This document shows, piece after piece, positions 34,261-43,399 of a stretch of 64,000 nucleotides of DNA. Position numbers and translations under genes: made by a program. The stretch's first letter is position 1; each line of letters opens with the position of its first letter. The notes under the pieces were generated by a model. The model was given only the letters and a program-made list of their open reading frames with translations. It did not search any database and had not been told where the DNA came from. This stretch comes from Modicisalibacter sp049808615 (GTDB lineage Bacteria > Pseudomonadota > Gammaproteobacteria > Pseudomonadales > Halomonadaceae): the NCBI RefSeq assembly GCF_049808615.1, contig NZ_JBNCAN010000005.1, positions 134,823 to 198,822 of the forward strand. The letters run 5' to 3'.

Positions 34261-35006
34261 TCCAGATTCAAGGACTCATCAAGCGTTTCGGCGGTGAGAC
34301 GATTCTCGACGGTATCGATCTGACCATCGAACAGGGCGAAATCATCGTCGTGATTGGACCTTCCGGCACCGGCAAGTCGACACTGCTGCGCTGCGTGAAT
34401 TTCCTGGAGCAGCCGAATGCCGGACGAATCCAGATCGGCGACCTGGAGGTGGATGTCGCCCGGGCCACCAAGAAGGATATTCTTGCACTGCGCCGACGCA
34501 CCGCCTTCGTATTCCAGAACTATGCGCTGTTTGCCAACAAGAGCGCTCTCGAGAATGTGGCCGAAGGGTTGATCGTGGTCAATGGCTGGAAGAAGGCCCG
34601 GGCCCAGGAACGGGCGCGGGAGCTTCTCGAGCGCGTCGGGCTGGGTGACAAGGCGAATGCCTATCCGGCCTCACTTTCCGGCGGGCAACAGCAGCGGGTA
34701 GGGATCGCTCGAGCGATGGCGGCTCAGGCGGAGGTGATCCTGTTCGACGAACCGACGTCATCCCTGGATCCCGAATGGGTGGAAGAAGTCCTGGGCGTGA
34801 TGAAACGACTCGCCAGGGAGCGGCAAACCATGCTGGTGGTGACCCACGAAATGAGCTTCGCTCAGGATGTGGCCGATCGGGTCATCTTCATGAGCGATGG
34901 CCATATCGTCGAACAAGGCCCGCCATCGCAGCTCTTCTCGGCACCCCAGGATGAACGTACCAAGAGCTTTTTGCGCAAGGTGCTGGCGACTCAGAAGCCT
35001 CTTTGA
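34257..35006 (+). CDS. Polar amino-acid ABC transporter, ATPase
   Basis: A 249-residue ABC ATPase with Walker A GPSGTGKSTLLR, Q-loop FVFQNYALFANKS, signature LSGGQQQRVGIARA, Walker B VILFDEPTSSLDPE and the switch His in VVTHEMSFAQDVADRVIFM. These match the GlnQ/TcyN group. ATG 34257 overlaps the permease stop and begins the conserved MIQIQGLIKRFGG. It powers the cystine-type importer encoded just upstream. Confidence 0.95.
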   Translation: MIQIQGLIKRFGGETILDGIDLTIEQGEIIVVIGPSGTGKSTLLRCVNFLEQPNAGRIQIGDLEVDVARATKKDILALRRRTAFVFQNYALFANKSALENVAEGLIVVNGWKKARAQERARELLERVGLGDKANAYPASLSGGQQQRVGIARAMAAQAEVILFDEPTSSLDPEWVEEVLGVMKRLARERQTMLVVTHEMSFAQDVADRVIFMSDGHIVEQGPPSQLFSAPQDERTKSFLRKVLATQKPL

Positions 35007-35088
35007 GAATTCATGAAGGCAGGGTGGCTGGCCAGCCCTGTTCGGTCAGGGGATAATCGTTGCACACTTTTCTTGATCCGGAGTCGAT

Positions 35089-35415
35089 ATGACGCCGCAT
35101 ACCGAACTCGAGCATGCGCTTACGCGCCTGGAGGCAACGCTGAGCAGCGTCGACCTATGGAGAACGCCCCAACCGGAGGCGATGGCCTTCAACAGCCAGG
35201 AGCCGTTCTGTGTCGACACCATGGAGCTTCCCCAGTGGCTGCGCTATGTCTTCATTCCCCGGCTGCAGACATTGGTGGATGCCAAGGCTGCTCTGCCCGT
35301 CAGCTGTCAGGTAGCGCCGGCCGTCGAAGTCTACCTGCAGCAATCGAAGCCCAGCACCCGGGCGCTGGTCGTGAAAGCGGTTGCCGATATTGACCGTATC
35401 GTGACGGAGGCCTGA
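35089..35415 (+). CDS. yqcC: YqcC family protein
   Basis: A 108-residue soluble protein of unknown function. It has the family pattern LWRTPQPEAMAFNSQEPFCVDTM and LPQWLRYVFIPRLQTLVDA, as in E. coli YqcC (109 residues), and is mostly alpha-helical. In enterobacteria yqcC lies next to truC, but here it precedes a gamma-glutamylcyclotransferase gene whose ATG directly follows its stop. They are probably co-transcribed. Confidence 0.88.
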   Translation: MTPHTELEHALTRLEATLSSVDLWRTPQPEAMAFNSQEPFCVDTMELPQWLRYVFIPRLQTLVDAKAALPVSCQVAPAVEVYLQQSKPSTRALVVKAVADIDRIVTEA

Positions 35416-36042
35416 ATGTTCTATTACTTCGCCTACGGCAGTAACATGAACGTCGAACGGGTGGCGGCATGCATCGGTTCGACGCGTCGCGCGCTAGCGG
35501 GGACCCTGCACGGTTTTGAACTACGCTTCGACAAGGCATCGCGAATCCCGGGAATCGCTCATGCCAATGTGGCGCCTAAACCCGACCAGACGGTGGAGGG
35601 CGCCCTGTTCGAGCTCACCAAACCTGGGCAGATCGAGCTGATGGACCCCTTTGAAGGTGTTCCCCATGATTACCTGCGGGAACGGCATACCATCATGACG
35701 GCGGAAGGTGGTATAGAAGCCTGGGTTTATATCGCGCGTCCCGAACGTACTCGAGCGTCGCTCAGGCCGGCTCGGGAGTACCTGGAGCACCTGCTGGCGG
35801 GAGAAATGTTTCTATCGCCGGAATTACCATGCGAAATTGTCGCGCGTCGATGCCGTCGAAGGGTTGTGCGATACCACCTTGACGATGCTAGGGCTGTCTC
35901 GCCATACACCACGCTAAGAAATCGCTGCCTAAATGCCCTGTCCTTCATTCCGTTCGGCAACTTATTGTTTGGTCACAGCATAAAAAAACGCCGGGCACGA
36001 GGCCCGACGCTCAAGAACCAAGAAGCAGGTGTTAGAAGTTGA
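35416..36042 (+). pseudogene. Gamma-glutamylcyclotransferase-like protein, apparent frameshift near the end
   Basis: GGCT-fold proteins (AIG2-like) cyclise gamma-glutamyl groups. The first 136 codons are normal: FAYGSNM at the N-terminus, HANVAPKPDQTVEGALFEL and DPFEGVPHDYLRERHTI. After SPE at 35821-35823 the frame turns into basic, unlike sequence and runs on through a terminator to 36042. Dropping the T at 35824 gives YHAKLSRVDAVEGL and a stop at 35917, for a normal product of about 166 residues. So either a one-base insertion has occurred or there is a sequencing error. The fold core is intact and some activity may remain. It is co-linear with yqcC. Confidence 0.75.
35982..36009 (-). terminator. 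Intrinsic terminator for ompW
   Basis: On the minus strand CGTCGGGC pairs with GCCCGGCG (one mismatch or wobble) around CTCGT, followed by seven T (A7 at 35982-35988 on plus). It lies 23 bases after the ompW stop. The frameshifted tail of the preceding plus-strand gene reads straight through it, further evidence that the tail is not genuine coding sequence. Confidence 0.8.
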
Positions 36043-36607
36043 ACGTTACGCCACCACCGATGGTGACCGGATCGACATCGAATTCGCCGCTGGTATTGCC
36101 AAGGTCATAGTCGACATCAAGATCGGTATAGGACGCAAAACCGTTAAGCGATAGATAGTCGGTGATGACCAGATCCACACCCAGTTCACCCTTGGGTGCC
36201 CAGGTGTTGTCGAGGCTGAGCCCCGCGCTTTCATTGGAGAAACGCGTGTAGTTGGCGCCCACCCCTACGTAAGGCTGTACACGAGAGTCCAGCCCGCCCA
36301 TGGGGTAGAACTGAGCCATTAGATCGAAGGGCTGACGTTCAAAACCAATGTCGCTACCCACGATGTCATGCTCGAATTCTTCGCTACCGCCCAAGGTTAC
36401 AGCGAGCTTGTCATGAACCATGACGCCAACATTACCCGTGAAGGCTCTTTCGTTGCTGATGTCGTCACCATCGTCGCCTTCCGGATCCGCTTTGACAACA
36501 CCGGCACGGACCAGAATGTCACCCGCTTCATAAGCCATGGCCGCCTGGGAAGCACCAAAAAGGGCGGCGGCGATGATGGCCGAAGAAAGTAGTTTGGTCT
36601 TGAACAT
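36032..36607 (-). CDS. ompW: OmpW family outer-membrane porin
   Basis: OmpW is an eight-strand outer-membrane beta-barrel with a hydrophobic channel, tied to stress and salt responses. The 191-residue product has a signal peptide (about 1-23, ending QAAMAYEAGD), then barrel strands including FDLMAQFYPMGG and RVQPYVGVGANYTRF. It ends with Phe in VTFNF, as the barrel assembly machine requires. It is very acidic, as halophile proteins often are. ATG 36607 follows AAGGAGAATTCC. Phased repeats lie 62-107 bases upstream, and a terminator follows. Confidence 0.93.
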   Translation of the reverse strand: MFKTKLLSSAIIAAALFGASQAAMAYEAGDILVRAGVVKADPEGDDGDDISNERAFTGNVGVMVHDKLAVTLGGSEEFEHDIVGSDIGFERQPFDLMAQFYPMGGLDSRVQPYVGVGANYTRFSNESAGLSLDNTWAPKGELGVDLVITDYLSLNGFASYTDLDVDYDLGNTSGEFDVDPVTIGGGVTFNF

Positions 36608-36668
36608 GGAATTCTCCTTGAACTCGTCTTCTACGCCTCGAGACGAAGCAGTAGTGCTCCAATTAAAA

Positions 36669-36713
36669 GAAAACACTGTTTCTGTACTGACGAACAGTAT
36701 AGGAAACACTGTT
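36669..36713. promoter_or_regulatory. Phased direct repeats upstream of ompW
   Basis: AAACACTGTT occurs at 36671-36680 and again at 36704-36713, exactly 33 bases apart, about three helical turns. A reversed half-site, AACAGT, lies between them at 36693-36698. Each copy is itself a small dyad, AACA-C-TGTT. The position, 62-105 bases before the ompW start, fits tandem operators for a regulator of this porin. Confidence 0.55.
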
Positions 36714-36859
36714 CGCATTGTCTTGTAGATTTTTGTTATCGGCTATAAAAAGTAAATTCATTGGCCCTATTAGCACTTTTTCCTGATTGCTTGGAATCAG
36801 GCCTTTGGCGTTCACTAGTCCACAAATAACTGAATATTGTGGCGAAAGGAGACGCTTCA

Positions 36860-37150
36860 ATGCTCCAGGCGAAACGTAGGTCCGGTCGCTATGGCTGGCA
36901 GGGTAGATTTTTGTCGTTGTTTGCATCGTCATTCATGGCGTTATGGCTACTGATCAATCCCTCGATCATCAGTGGCTTGCCCTTGGGTTGGCGCCTTCCG
37001 GTATGGTCATTAGGCCTCTGGGCGGTCGGTGCGGGCTTCTTTCATGGCATGGGGTTGATTCGGCGGGGCTGGATGCAGCACCTGCTTGGCGCTCCACGGT
37101 GCTGGGCATTGCTGATGCTGTTTTATCTAATTGTATTATTAAGAAGCTGA
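36860..37150 (+). CDS. YbgE-like small membrane protein
   Basis: A 96-residue protein with about three membrane helices. FLSLFASSFMALWLLINPS and LGLWAVGAGFFHGMGL match the pattern of YbgE, the small protein encoded with cytochrome bd genes in E. coli, in length, helix order and the conserved HGxG motif. Here no cydAB genes are near; it stands alone between ompW and putP, on the opposite strand. ATG 36860 follows AAAGGAGACGCTTCA. The family call is moderate because the protein is short and hydrophobic. Confidence 0.6.
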   Translation: MLQAKRRSGRYGWQGRFLSLFASSFMALWLLINPSIISGLPLGWRLPVWSLGLWAVGAGFFHGMGLIRRGWMQHLLGAPRCWALLMLFYLIVLLRS

Positions 37151-37162
37151 TACAAAGCTGTT

Positions 37163-37188
37163 AAAAAACGGGCCACGATCGTGGCCCG
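37163..37188. terminator. Terminator between ybgE-like gene and putP
   Basis: CGGGCCAC (37169-37176) and GTGGCCCG (37181-37188) form a perfect stem with a GATC loop. On the minus strand it is followed by six T (A6 at 37163-37168), ending putP. On the plus strand only three T follow, 18 bases after the ybgE-like stop. It likely serves both directions, better for putP. Confidence 0.8.
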
Positions 37189-37213
37189 GCTTTCACATTG
37201 GTGATTTTCTGCA

Positions 37214-38692
37214 TCAGGTGGATCTGACGCTATCGAACTCGGCGATGACATCGGCGCTGGGTTCTTCCGTCACCAGGCTGACGACGACGATGGCGATATA
37301 AGCAAAGATCACTCCGGGTACGATCTCATACAGGTCGAAGATCCCGCCGGAGACCATGCTCCACAGCACCACGGTCACACCGCCGACGATGACGCCGGAG
37401 AGTGCCCCCCAGCGATTCATGCGCCGCCAGAACAGCGCCATGATCAAGGCTGGGCCGAAGGCGGCACCGAAGCCGGCCCAGGCGTAGGACACCAGCCCGA
37501 GTACCGTGGAATCGGGATTGAGCGCCAGCAGATAGGCGATGATGGCAATGCCCACGACCGCCAGACGCCCCACCCATACCAGTTCCTTGGAAGAGGCATC
37601 CTTGCGGAAGATCGCCTTGTAGAAGTCATCGGTCAGCGCCGAGGAAGACACCAGCAGCTGCGAATCGACGGTGGACATGACTGCTGCAAGGATAGCGGCC
37701 AACAATATCCCCGCGACTGCAGGATGGAAGATAACGTTGACCATGACCATGAAGACGGTCTCGCTGTCATTGAGATCCCTGGGTACATAGGCCAGTCCCA
37801 GCAAGCCCACACCAACGGCGCACGTCAGACCGATGGCGGACCAGGTCACGGCAATGCGGCGTGAGGTGGGGATGTCGTTCTCGCTGCGAATGGCGGCGAA
37901 ACGCGCCAGGATGTGCGGCTGGCCGAAATAGCCAAGGCCCCAGGCCAGCGAGCTGACGATGCCGATCACCGACAGCGTTTCTCCGGTCGAGGCATCCTTG
38001 AACCAGGACAATAGCTGAGGGCTGTCCGCGGTGATGCGGCTGGCCGCCTCGCCGAAGCCGCCCATGTCGACCAGTGCAATCACCGGCACGACCACCAAGG
38101 CCGCCACCATCATTAGTCCCTGAATGAGGTCAGTCCAGGAGACGGCCAGAAAGCCCCCGAAGAAGGTGTAGGAGACGATGGCGATCGTACCCACAGTGAC
38201 CGCCAGGGTGTAGTCCAGATCGAATACCGTCTCGAATAGCTTGCCCCCGGCGACCAGTCCCGAGCTGGTATAGAACAGAAAGAACAGCAGAATGAAAATC
38301 GCCGAAATGACGCGTAGCAGATGGGAGTTGTCGCGAAAGCGCTGCGCAAAGAACTCGGGCAAGGTCAGCGAGTCGCTGGCCACGAAGCTGTAGATGCGCA
38401 GGCGCCGAGCAACGATCAGCCAATTGAGCCAAGTGCCCGCTAACAGCCCAATGGCGATCCAGCTCGCCGATAGACCGCTGATATAAGCGGCGCCGGGCAA
38501 GCCGAGCAGCAGCCAGCCCGACATGTCCGATGCCCCGGCGGAAATGGCCGCCGTCCAGGGCCCCAATGAGCGACCCCCGAGAATATAGTCCGAGAGGTCA
38601 TTGGTGCGTTTCCAGGCGACCAGACCAATGCCGAGCATTAGCAGCAGGTACAGGGCGAAGGTAATACCGATGGTGATACTGTTGTCAATCAT
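37214..38692 (-). CDS. putP: PutP, sodium/proline symporter
   Basis: PutP imports proline with sodium. The 492-residue product (E. coli 502) has about thirteen membrane helices. Family signatures include LGGRSLGPWTAAISAGASDMSGWLLLG, FFGGFLAVSWTDLIQG, GYFGQPHILARFAAIRS and AAVMSTVDSQLLVSSSALTDD. Proline serves as nutrient and compatible solute in halophiles. It follows putA by 74 bases on the same strand, so the pair imports and burns proline. Confidence 0.95.
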   Translation of the reverse strand: MIDNSITIGITFALYLLLMLGIGLVAWKRTNDLSDYILGGRSLGPWTAAISAGASDMSGWLLLGLPGAAYISGLSASWIAIGLLAGTWLNWLIVARRLRIYSFVASDSLTLPEFFAQRFRDNSHLLRVISAIFILLFFLFYTSSGLVAGGKLFETVFDLDYTLAVTVGTIAIVSYTFFGGFLAVSWTDLIQGLMMVAALVVVPVIALVDMGGFGEAASRITADSPQLLSWFKDASTGETLSVIGIVSSLAWGLGYFGQPHILARFAAIRSENDIPTSRRIAVTWSAIGLTCAVGVGLLGLAYVPRDLNDSETVFMVMVNVIFHPAVAGILLAAILAAVMSTVDSQLLVSSSALTDDFYKAIFRKDASSKELVWVGRLAVVGIAIIAYLLALNPDSTVLGLVSYAWAGFGAAFGPALIMALFWRRMNRWGALSGVIVGGVTVVLWSMVSGGIFDLYEIVPGVIFAYIAIVVVSLVTEEPSADVIAEFDSVRST

Positions 38693-38766
38693 GGGGTTTT
38701 TCCTATCCGATTATTATTCATTGTCGCATTCGCATCAGGGGCATTACGCGCCCTCATTCAGCATCC

Positions 38767-41700
38767 TCACTCATCACCCAAGGCGAGTAGCGAGGCGTTT
38801 CCTCCCAAGGCGGCCGTGTTGTTGGTACGGGTCTTCTCCGTGGCAAAGCTCAGCAGGTAGTGGGGGCCGCCAGCCTTGGGGCCGGTGCCGGAGAATCCTT
38901 GACCACCAAAAGGTTGCACGCCGACCACTGCACCAATGATATTACGATTGATATACACATTGCCCGCACGAACCTTGTCACCGACCGTCCTGGCGAAGGA
39001 ATCGTTGCGGCTATGAACGCCAAACGTAAGACCATAGCCCTTGGCGTTGATGGACTCGATGACCTTGTCGATATCGGCGGACTTGTAGCGGGCAATGTGC
39101 AATATCGGACCAAATTGCTCGCTTTCCATCTCCTCGATGCCCGACACCTTGAAGGCCGTGGGTGCAACAAACCTGCCTTGAGCGATGTGTTCGCCAGTCA
39201 GCGGTGTTTCCGCCAGCAGGCGATCCTCACCCTTGAGCTTGTCGATATAGGCTTGCAGTCCTTGGCGTGCTTCCTCATCAATCACCGGCCCAACGTCGGT
39301 ACCAAGATGACGCGGGTCGCCGATACTCAGTTCCTGCATGGCCCCCCGGAGAATCTCGATGACCCGATCCGCTACGTCTTCCTGCAAGTAAAGAAGGCGC
39401 AGTGCCGAACAGCGCTGACCGGCACTCTGAAACGAGGAGCGGATGACATCGACGACCACCTGTTCCGGCAGGGCGGTGGAGTCGACGATCATGGCGTTGA
39501 GCCCACCGGTTTCGGCAATCAGCGCCGGCAGCGGAGCGTTTTCGCGAGCGGCCAGGGCGCGGTTGATGAGGTTCGCGGTCGCCGTGGAGCCGGTAAAGGC
39601 GACACCGGTAATGCGCGGATCGGAAGAGAGCACGCTGCCCACCGTGGGGCCATCTCCGGGCAGTAGCTGAACCACATCCCGGGGCATGCCGGCCTCGTGC
39701 AGCAACTCGACCACGCGATGGGCGATCAAGGAGGTCTGTTCCGCAGGTTTAGCCAATACGCTATTACCCGAGACCGCCGCGGCAACCATCTGTCCGCAGA
39801 AGATCGCCACCGGAAAGTTCCAGGGGCTGATGCAGGCGAACACCCCTTTACCGCTCATCATCAACTCGTTGACCTCGCCGGTGGGGCCGGGGAGCACCGT
39901 CGTCTCGCCGAACAGCTCCCGAGCGCGAGTGGCATAGTAGCGGCAGAAATCCACCGCCTCGCGAATCTCATCGATACCGTCGGTCAAGAGCTTACCGCCT
40001 TCCCGAGAGCACAGCGTCATCAGTTCGGCGGTATGGGCTTCCAGAGAGTCGGCGAAGCGCTCGAGAATTTCGGCGCGTTCATTCACCGGCGTGTCGCGCC
40101 AGCGAGGAAAGGCGCCCCAGGCCACGTCCACGGCTTTTTGCGCCTGTTCCTCGGTGGTCCATTGCACGCTGCCGACTCGTCGCGTCGTATCAAACGGGCT
40201 CTTGACCTCACGACGTTGTTCTGCATCATCGGCCACCTCGACGCCGAGCAGCGGCTTGGCGTGATACTCCTTGTCCATGAACTCGGCCATGGCATCCATC
40301 AGTGGCTGGTACTGACTCCAGATGTTCAGATTGACGCCCCGGGAATTACGCCGCTTGGAGCCATAGAGATCCGGCGGCAGGGGGATCTTCGGATTGGCAT
40401 AGGTGTCGTACTGCTTGAGCGTTTCGACGGGATGCACGCACAGCGACTCCACCGGCACCTTGGGATCGACCAGCTGATGCACGAAGGAGGAGTTGGCGCC
40501 GTTTTCCAGCAGGCGACGCACCAGGTAAGGCAGTAGATCCTTGTGGGCACCCACCGGCGCATAGATGCGGCAATAGGTACCTTCGGGCGCGCGTTTGAGG
40601 GCTGCGTCGTAGAGCGCCTCGCCCATGCCGTGCAGGCGCTGAAACTCGAAAGGCCGGGTGGACTCGGTGGCGAGTTCGAGGATCGTGCTGATGGTATGAG
40701 CGTTATGGGTCGCGAACTGGGGGAAGATGCGTCCGCGGGTGTTCTCCGAGAGCAGGAAATGCACGCAGCCCAGATAGGCCACATCGGTATTGGCCTTGCG
40801 GGTGAATACCGGATAACCGTCGACCCCGACCATCTGGGTTTCCTTGACCTCGGTATCCCAGTAGGCGCCTTTTACCAGGCGCATGGGGATCACGTCGCCC
40901 TGAATATCGGCCAGACGGTTGATATAGTGCAGCACCGGCAGGGCGCGCTTGGCGTAGGCCTGGACGACGATGCCGAAATGCCCCCATCCCTTGCAGGCCT
41001 CGCTCTCGTAGACGGCGCGAAAGACCTCGAGGGATAGCTCGAGACGATCCACTTCTTCCGCGTCGATGGTGAGTTCTACCTGACGCTCCCGGGCCATGAC
41101 CACGAGTTCCTTGACCGTGCCGACCAGTTCTTCCAGCACCTGCTCGCGCCGACCGAACTCATAGCGGGGGTGCAGTGCCGACAGCTTGATCGAGATCGAC
41201 GGTTCAGGGGTGCGCTCGTCGAGCTTCTGGCTGGTGGCGCCGACCTGCTTGATGGCGTGGGCGTAGTCGTCGAAGTAGCGTCGGGCGTCTTCTCGGGTGC
41301 GTGCCGCTTCACCGAGCATGTCGTAGGAATAGGTATAGCCCTTGTCGAAGAGCGTCTTGGAGTTCTTTAGAGCCTCGTCGATGGTGCGCCCCAGCACGAA
41401 CTGGCGGCCCATGATCTTCATCGCCTGGTACATGGCACGGCGGATCACCGGCTCACCCAGGCGATTGGTCATGCGGTTGATGAAGTTGGCGGGCTTGCCC
41501 TCCTTGGGTTTGTCCATCTGCAGCACGCGACCGGTCATCAAAAGTCCCCAGGTCGAGGCGTTGACGAACCAGGAATCACTCTGGCCCAGGTGGGATTTCC
41601 AGTCTGCGGGCCCCAGACGATCATCGATCAGGGCGTCGGCGGTGGCCTTGTCGGGGATGCGCAGCATGGCTTCCGCCAGGCACATCAGCATCAGGCCCTC

Positions 41701-41958
41701 GTGGGTATCGAGACTGTACTGCTGCAGCAGTTCATCGATGGAGTCCACCGCCGTGTCCATGTTGCGGACTTCCCGCACCAGTTCGGCAGTCTTGCCGGCG
41801 ATACGCTTGAAGTCCTCGTCATCGGCCTGGAGAAGATCGACGAATTCAGCGACGAAGTGTTCCTCGTCGACGATGTAGTGGTCGCTGACAGAGCTGAGCA
41901 GGGTGTCCAGGTCGCGTTGCCAGGTGGCGGTATCCAGCATGGTCTTGGCGGTAAGCAT
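38767..41958 (-). CDS. putA: PutA, bifunctional proline/P5C dehydrogenase
   Basis: PutA turns proline into glutamate in two steps and channels the intermediate. The 1063-residue product has an N-terminal helical part, a FAD proline dehydrogenase barrel (about 150-460, with RLVKGAYWDTEVKETQMVG and YPVFTRKANTDVAYLGC) and an NAD aldehyde dehydrogenase. The last has CISPWNFPVAIFCGQ, FTGSTATANLI, and catalytic Cys in AGQRCSALRLLYLQ. It lacks the N-terminal ribbon-helix-helix domain of the 1320-residue E. coli PutA, so it should not repress its own gene. ATG 41958 follows AGAGGTCATTTC. A regulator gene lies upstream. Confidence 0.96.
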   Translation of the reverse strand: MLTAKTMLDTATWQRDLDTLLSSVSDHYIVDEEHFVAEFVDLLQADDEDFKRIAGKTAELVREVRNMDTAVDSIDELLQQYSLDTHEGLMLMCLAEAMLRIPDKATADALIDDRLGPADWKSHLGQSDSWFVNASTWGLLMTGRVLQMDKPKEGKPANFINRMTNRLGEPVIRRAMYQAMKIMGRQFVLGRTIDEALKNSKTLFDKGYTYSYDMLGEAARTREDARRYFDDYAHAIKQVGATSQKLDERTPEPSISIKLSALHPRYEFGRREQVLEELVGTVKELVVMARERQVELTIDAEEVDRLELSLEVFRAVYESEACKGWGHFGIVVQAYAKRALPVLHYINRLADIQGDVIPMRLVKGAYWDTEVKETQMVGVDGYPVFTRKANTDVAYLGCVHFLLSENTRGRIFPQFATHNAHTISTILELATESTRPFEFQRLHGMGEALYDAALKRAPEGTYCRIYAPVGAHKDLLPYLVRRLLENGANSSFVHQLVDPKVPVESLCVHPVETLKQYDTYANPKIPLPPDLYGSKRRNSRGVNLNIWSQYQPLMDAMAEFMDKEYHAKPLLGVEVADDAEQRREVKSPFDTTRRVGSVQWTTEEQAQKAVDVAWGAFPRWRDTPVNERAEILERFADSLEAHTAELMTLCSREGGKLLTDGIDEIREAVDFCRYYATRARELFGETTVLPGPTGEVNELMMSGKGVFACISPWNFPVAIFCGQMVAAAVSGNSVLAKPAEQTSLIAHRVVELLHEAGMPRDVVQLLPGDGPTVGSVLSSDPRITGVAFTGSTATANLINRALAARENAPLPALIAETGGLNAMIVDSTALPEQVVVDVIRSSFQSAGQRCSALRLLYLQEDVADRVIEILRGAMQELSIGDPRHLGTDVGPVIDEEARQGLQAYIDKLKGEDRLLAETPLTGEHIAQGRFVAPTAFKVSGIEEMESEQFGPILHIARYKSADIDKVIESINAKGYGLTFGVHSRNDSFARTVGDKVRAGNVYINRNIIGAVVGVQPFGGQGFSGTGPKAGGPHYLLSFATEKTRTNNTAALGGNASLLALGDE

Positions 41959-42193
41959 GAAATGACCTCTCATCGTAGTGCCCGACCCGAGCTTCTGGCA
42001 TAGGGGTGAAAGATGCCGGCTGGCGTATGTCAACGCAGTGAGCAATGACGCCCGGGTGCGCGAAGGTTGCGCGGAGTGTTGAATCTAGAGTGGACGATAG
42101 CCACCCGTCTTGCCAATTCCTTGGCTGCGTTTGCATAAATCGAGGAAATTATGAGCCAGTGGGGAAAGATCTTATACGTTGGTCTAATAATTG

Positions 42194-42979
42194 CTATGCA
42201 AGCGCGTTTAAACCGGCGGTCTGAATTCTTGCCGTCTGACGCAATTGATTGGGTGTCTGATCAAATGCGCGACGGATGGCATGGGACAAGGCACTTTGAT
42301 TGGCAAAGCCGGTACGCGCCGCGACTTCACTCAAGGGTAGGCAGGAGGTGCTCAGCAGCTCCCGCGCTGTCGAGAGGCGCTCGCGCAATACGTATTTGTA
42401 AGGAGAAAGCCCTGTCTGGCGGCGAAAGCAGTCGCTGAAATGTGCTTCGCTGAGACAGGCGAGACGCGCCAGCTCGGCAACGCTGAGCCGCTGCGCCAGA
42501 TGTGATTGAATATAGCGATCGATGATGGCTAGATCGAGTCGTGGTGAGCTGGCCGGGGGTAAGTGCATTGAGAGTCGTGCATGGAGACAGCCGAGGAAGG
42601 CAGTCGCCAGCAGCTCGCCTGGGGCATGGCGTGGCTGGCCTAGTTCCAGCACGAGAAAATTGAGATAAGAACGTAGTGACTCGTCGAGGGTGAAAAAGCG
42701 CGGCGCATCGAACAGGCGTACCTGTTCGCGATAAGAGCCACACAGCGCCGGGGCATCATCCGGGAGATCGAGAATCAGTTGGCGGTTGTTGCCGATGCCA
42801 CTGTAATAGTGAATATGATCCGCAGGGACGATACAGCCGCTCAAGGGCGCGACATGGCCGCCCAGGCCTTCGATCTCGAATTCGGCATGGCCCTCGAGGC
42901 CGATCACGATCTGATGATAATCATGGGCGTGATGCTTGGTGGCATTATCGAGGGGGGTTAGACGAAAGGCGCTGGTCAT
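42194..42979 (-). CDS. AraC/XylS family regulator, PruR-like
   Basis: A 261-residue AraC-type activator. The N-terminal cupin part (HHAHDYHQIVIGLEGHAEFEIEG) should sense a small molecule. Two helix-turn-helix motifs follow, RLSVAELARLACLSEAHFSDCFRRQ and LSEVAARTGFANQSALSHAIRRAF. It lies directly upstream of putA on the same strand with a 235-base gap. In Pseudomonas an AraC-type protein, PruR, activates putA and putP in response to proline; that role is inferred here from position. ATG 42979 follows GAGGCCACCC. Confidence 0.85.
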   Translation of the reverse strand: MTSAFRLTPLDNATKHHAHDYHQIVIGLEGHAEFEIEGLGGHVAPLSGCIVPADHIHYYSGIGNNRQLILDLPDDAPALCGSYREQVRLFDAPRFFTLDESLRSYLNFLVLELGQPRHAPGELLATAFLGCLHARLSMHLPPASSPRLDLAIIDRYIQSHLAQRLSVAELARLACLSEAHFSDCFRRQTGLSPYKYVLRERLSTARELLSTSCLPLSEVAARTGFANQSALSHAIRRAFDQTPNQLRQTARIQTAGLNALA

Positions 42980-43027
42980 GGGTGGCCTCGTAGCTTCGAT
43001 CGCCAATGTGAGCCAATGGCAGGATGA

Positions 43028-43399
43028 CTAAAACGATCGCTTGCCTTGTTCGACAAGCATGCGAGAAGCCAGGTCATCGCGTAGCGTGGTCAATTCGCAA
43101 CGACCGCGACGCGATAATAGGCATCCGCCCTGGGCAGCCTGCCAGGGGCGGCCGTGATCATCCATGATATCCTGGGCGTTGCGGCGAACCGCCTCGAGAG
43201 AATCGTCGTGACGGATAGGATAGCCCACCAAGGCATTCCATTCGGTTTCCGAGGCTTGATGGTTCAATACGCGTTCGAAAAGCTGCAGCAAATGCTCTGG
43301 CTCTGTACGATAGCGTGGCGTGCTCATGCTGATCAATAGCGCCATGCTGCCACCGACCACCAGCAGACACACGACGAAGGCAACGAGATAGACAAGCAT
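43028..43399 (-). CDS. Hypothetical protein with one membrane segment
   Basis: Not recognised. The 123-residue product has an N-terminal membrane anchor (VYLVAFVVCLLVVGGSMALLI, about residues 3-23). An 80-100 residue cytoplasmic or periplasmic part follows with HLLQLFERVLNHQASETEWNALVG and an Arg-rich end. It has coding-like codon use. It lies 48 bases upstream of the AraC-type gene on the same strand, so they may be co-transcribed. The ribosome site is weak (GGACTGACCGCC), so the exact start is uncertain. Confidence 0.6.
   Translation of the reverse strand: MLVYLVAFVVCLLVVGGSMALLISMSTPRYRTEPEHLLQLFERVLNHQASETEWNALVGYPIRHDDSLEAVRRNAQDIMDDHGRPWQAAQGGCLLSRRGRCELTTLRDDLASRMLVEQGKRSF

Noticed and set aside
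38860..40536. Long plus-strand frames opposite putA
   Set aside because: Shadows of the putA reading frame; no motifs and no regulatory signals.
41959..42045. Longer putA start
   Set aside because: The added residues are unlike PutA and lack a ribosome site; ATG 41958 has one.
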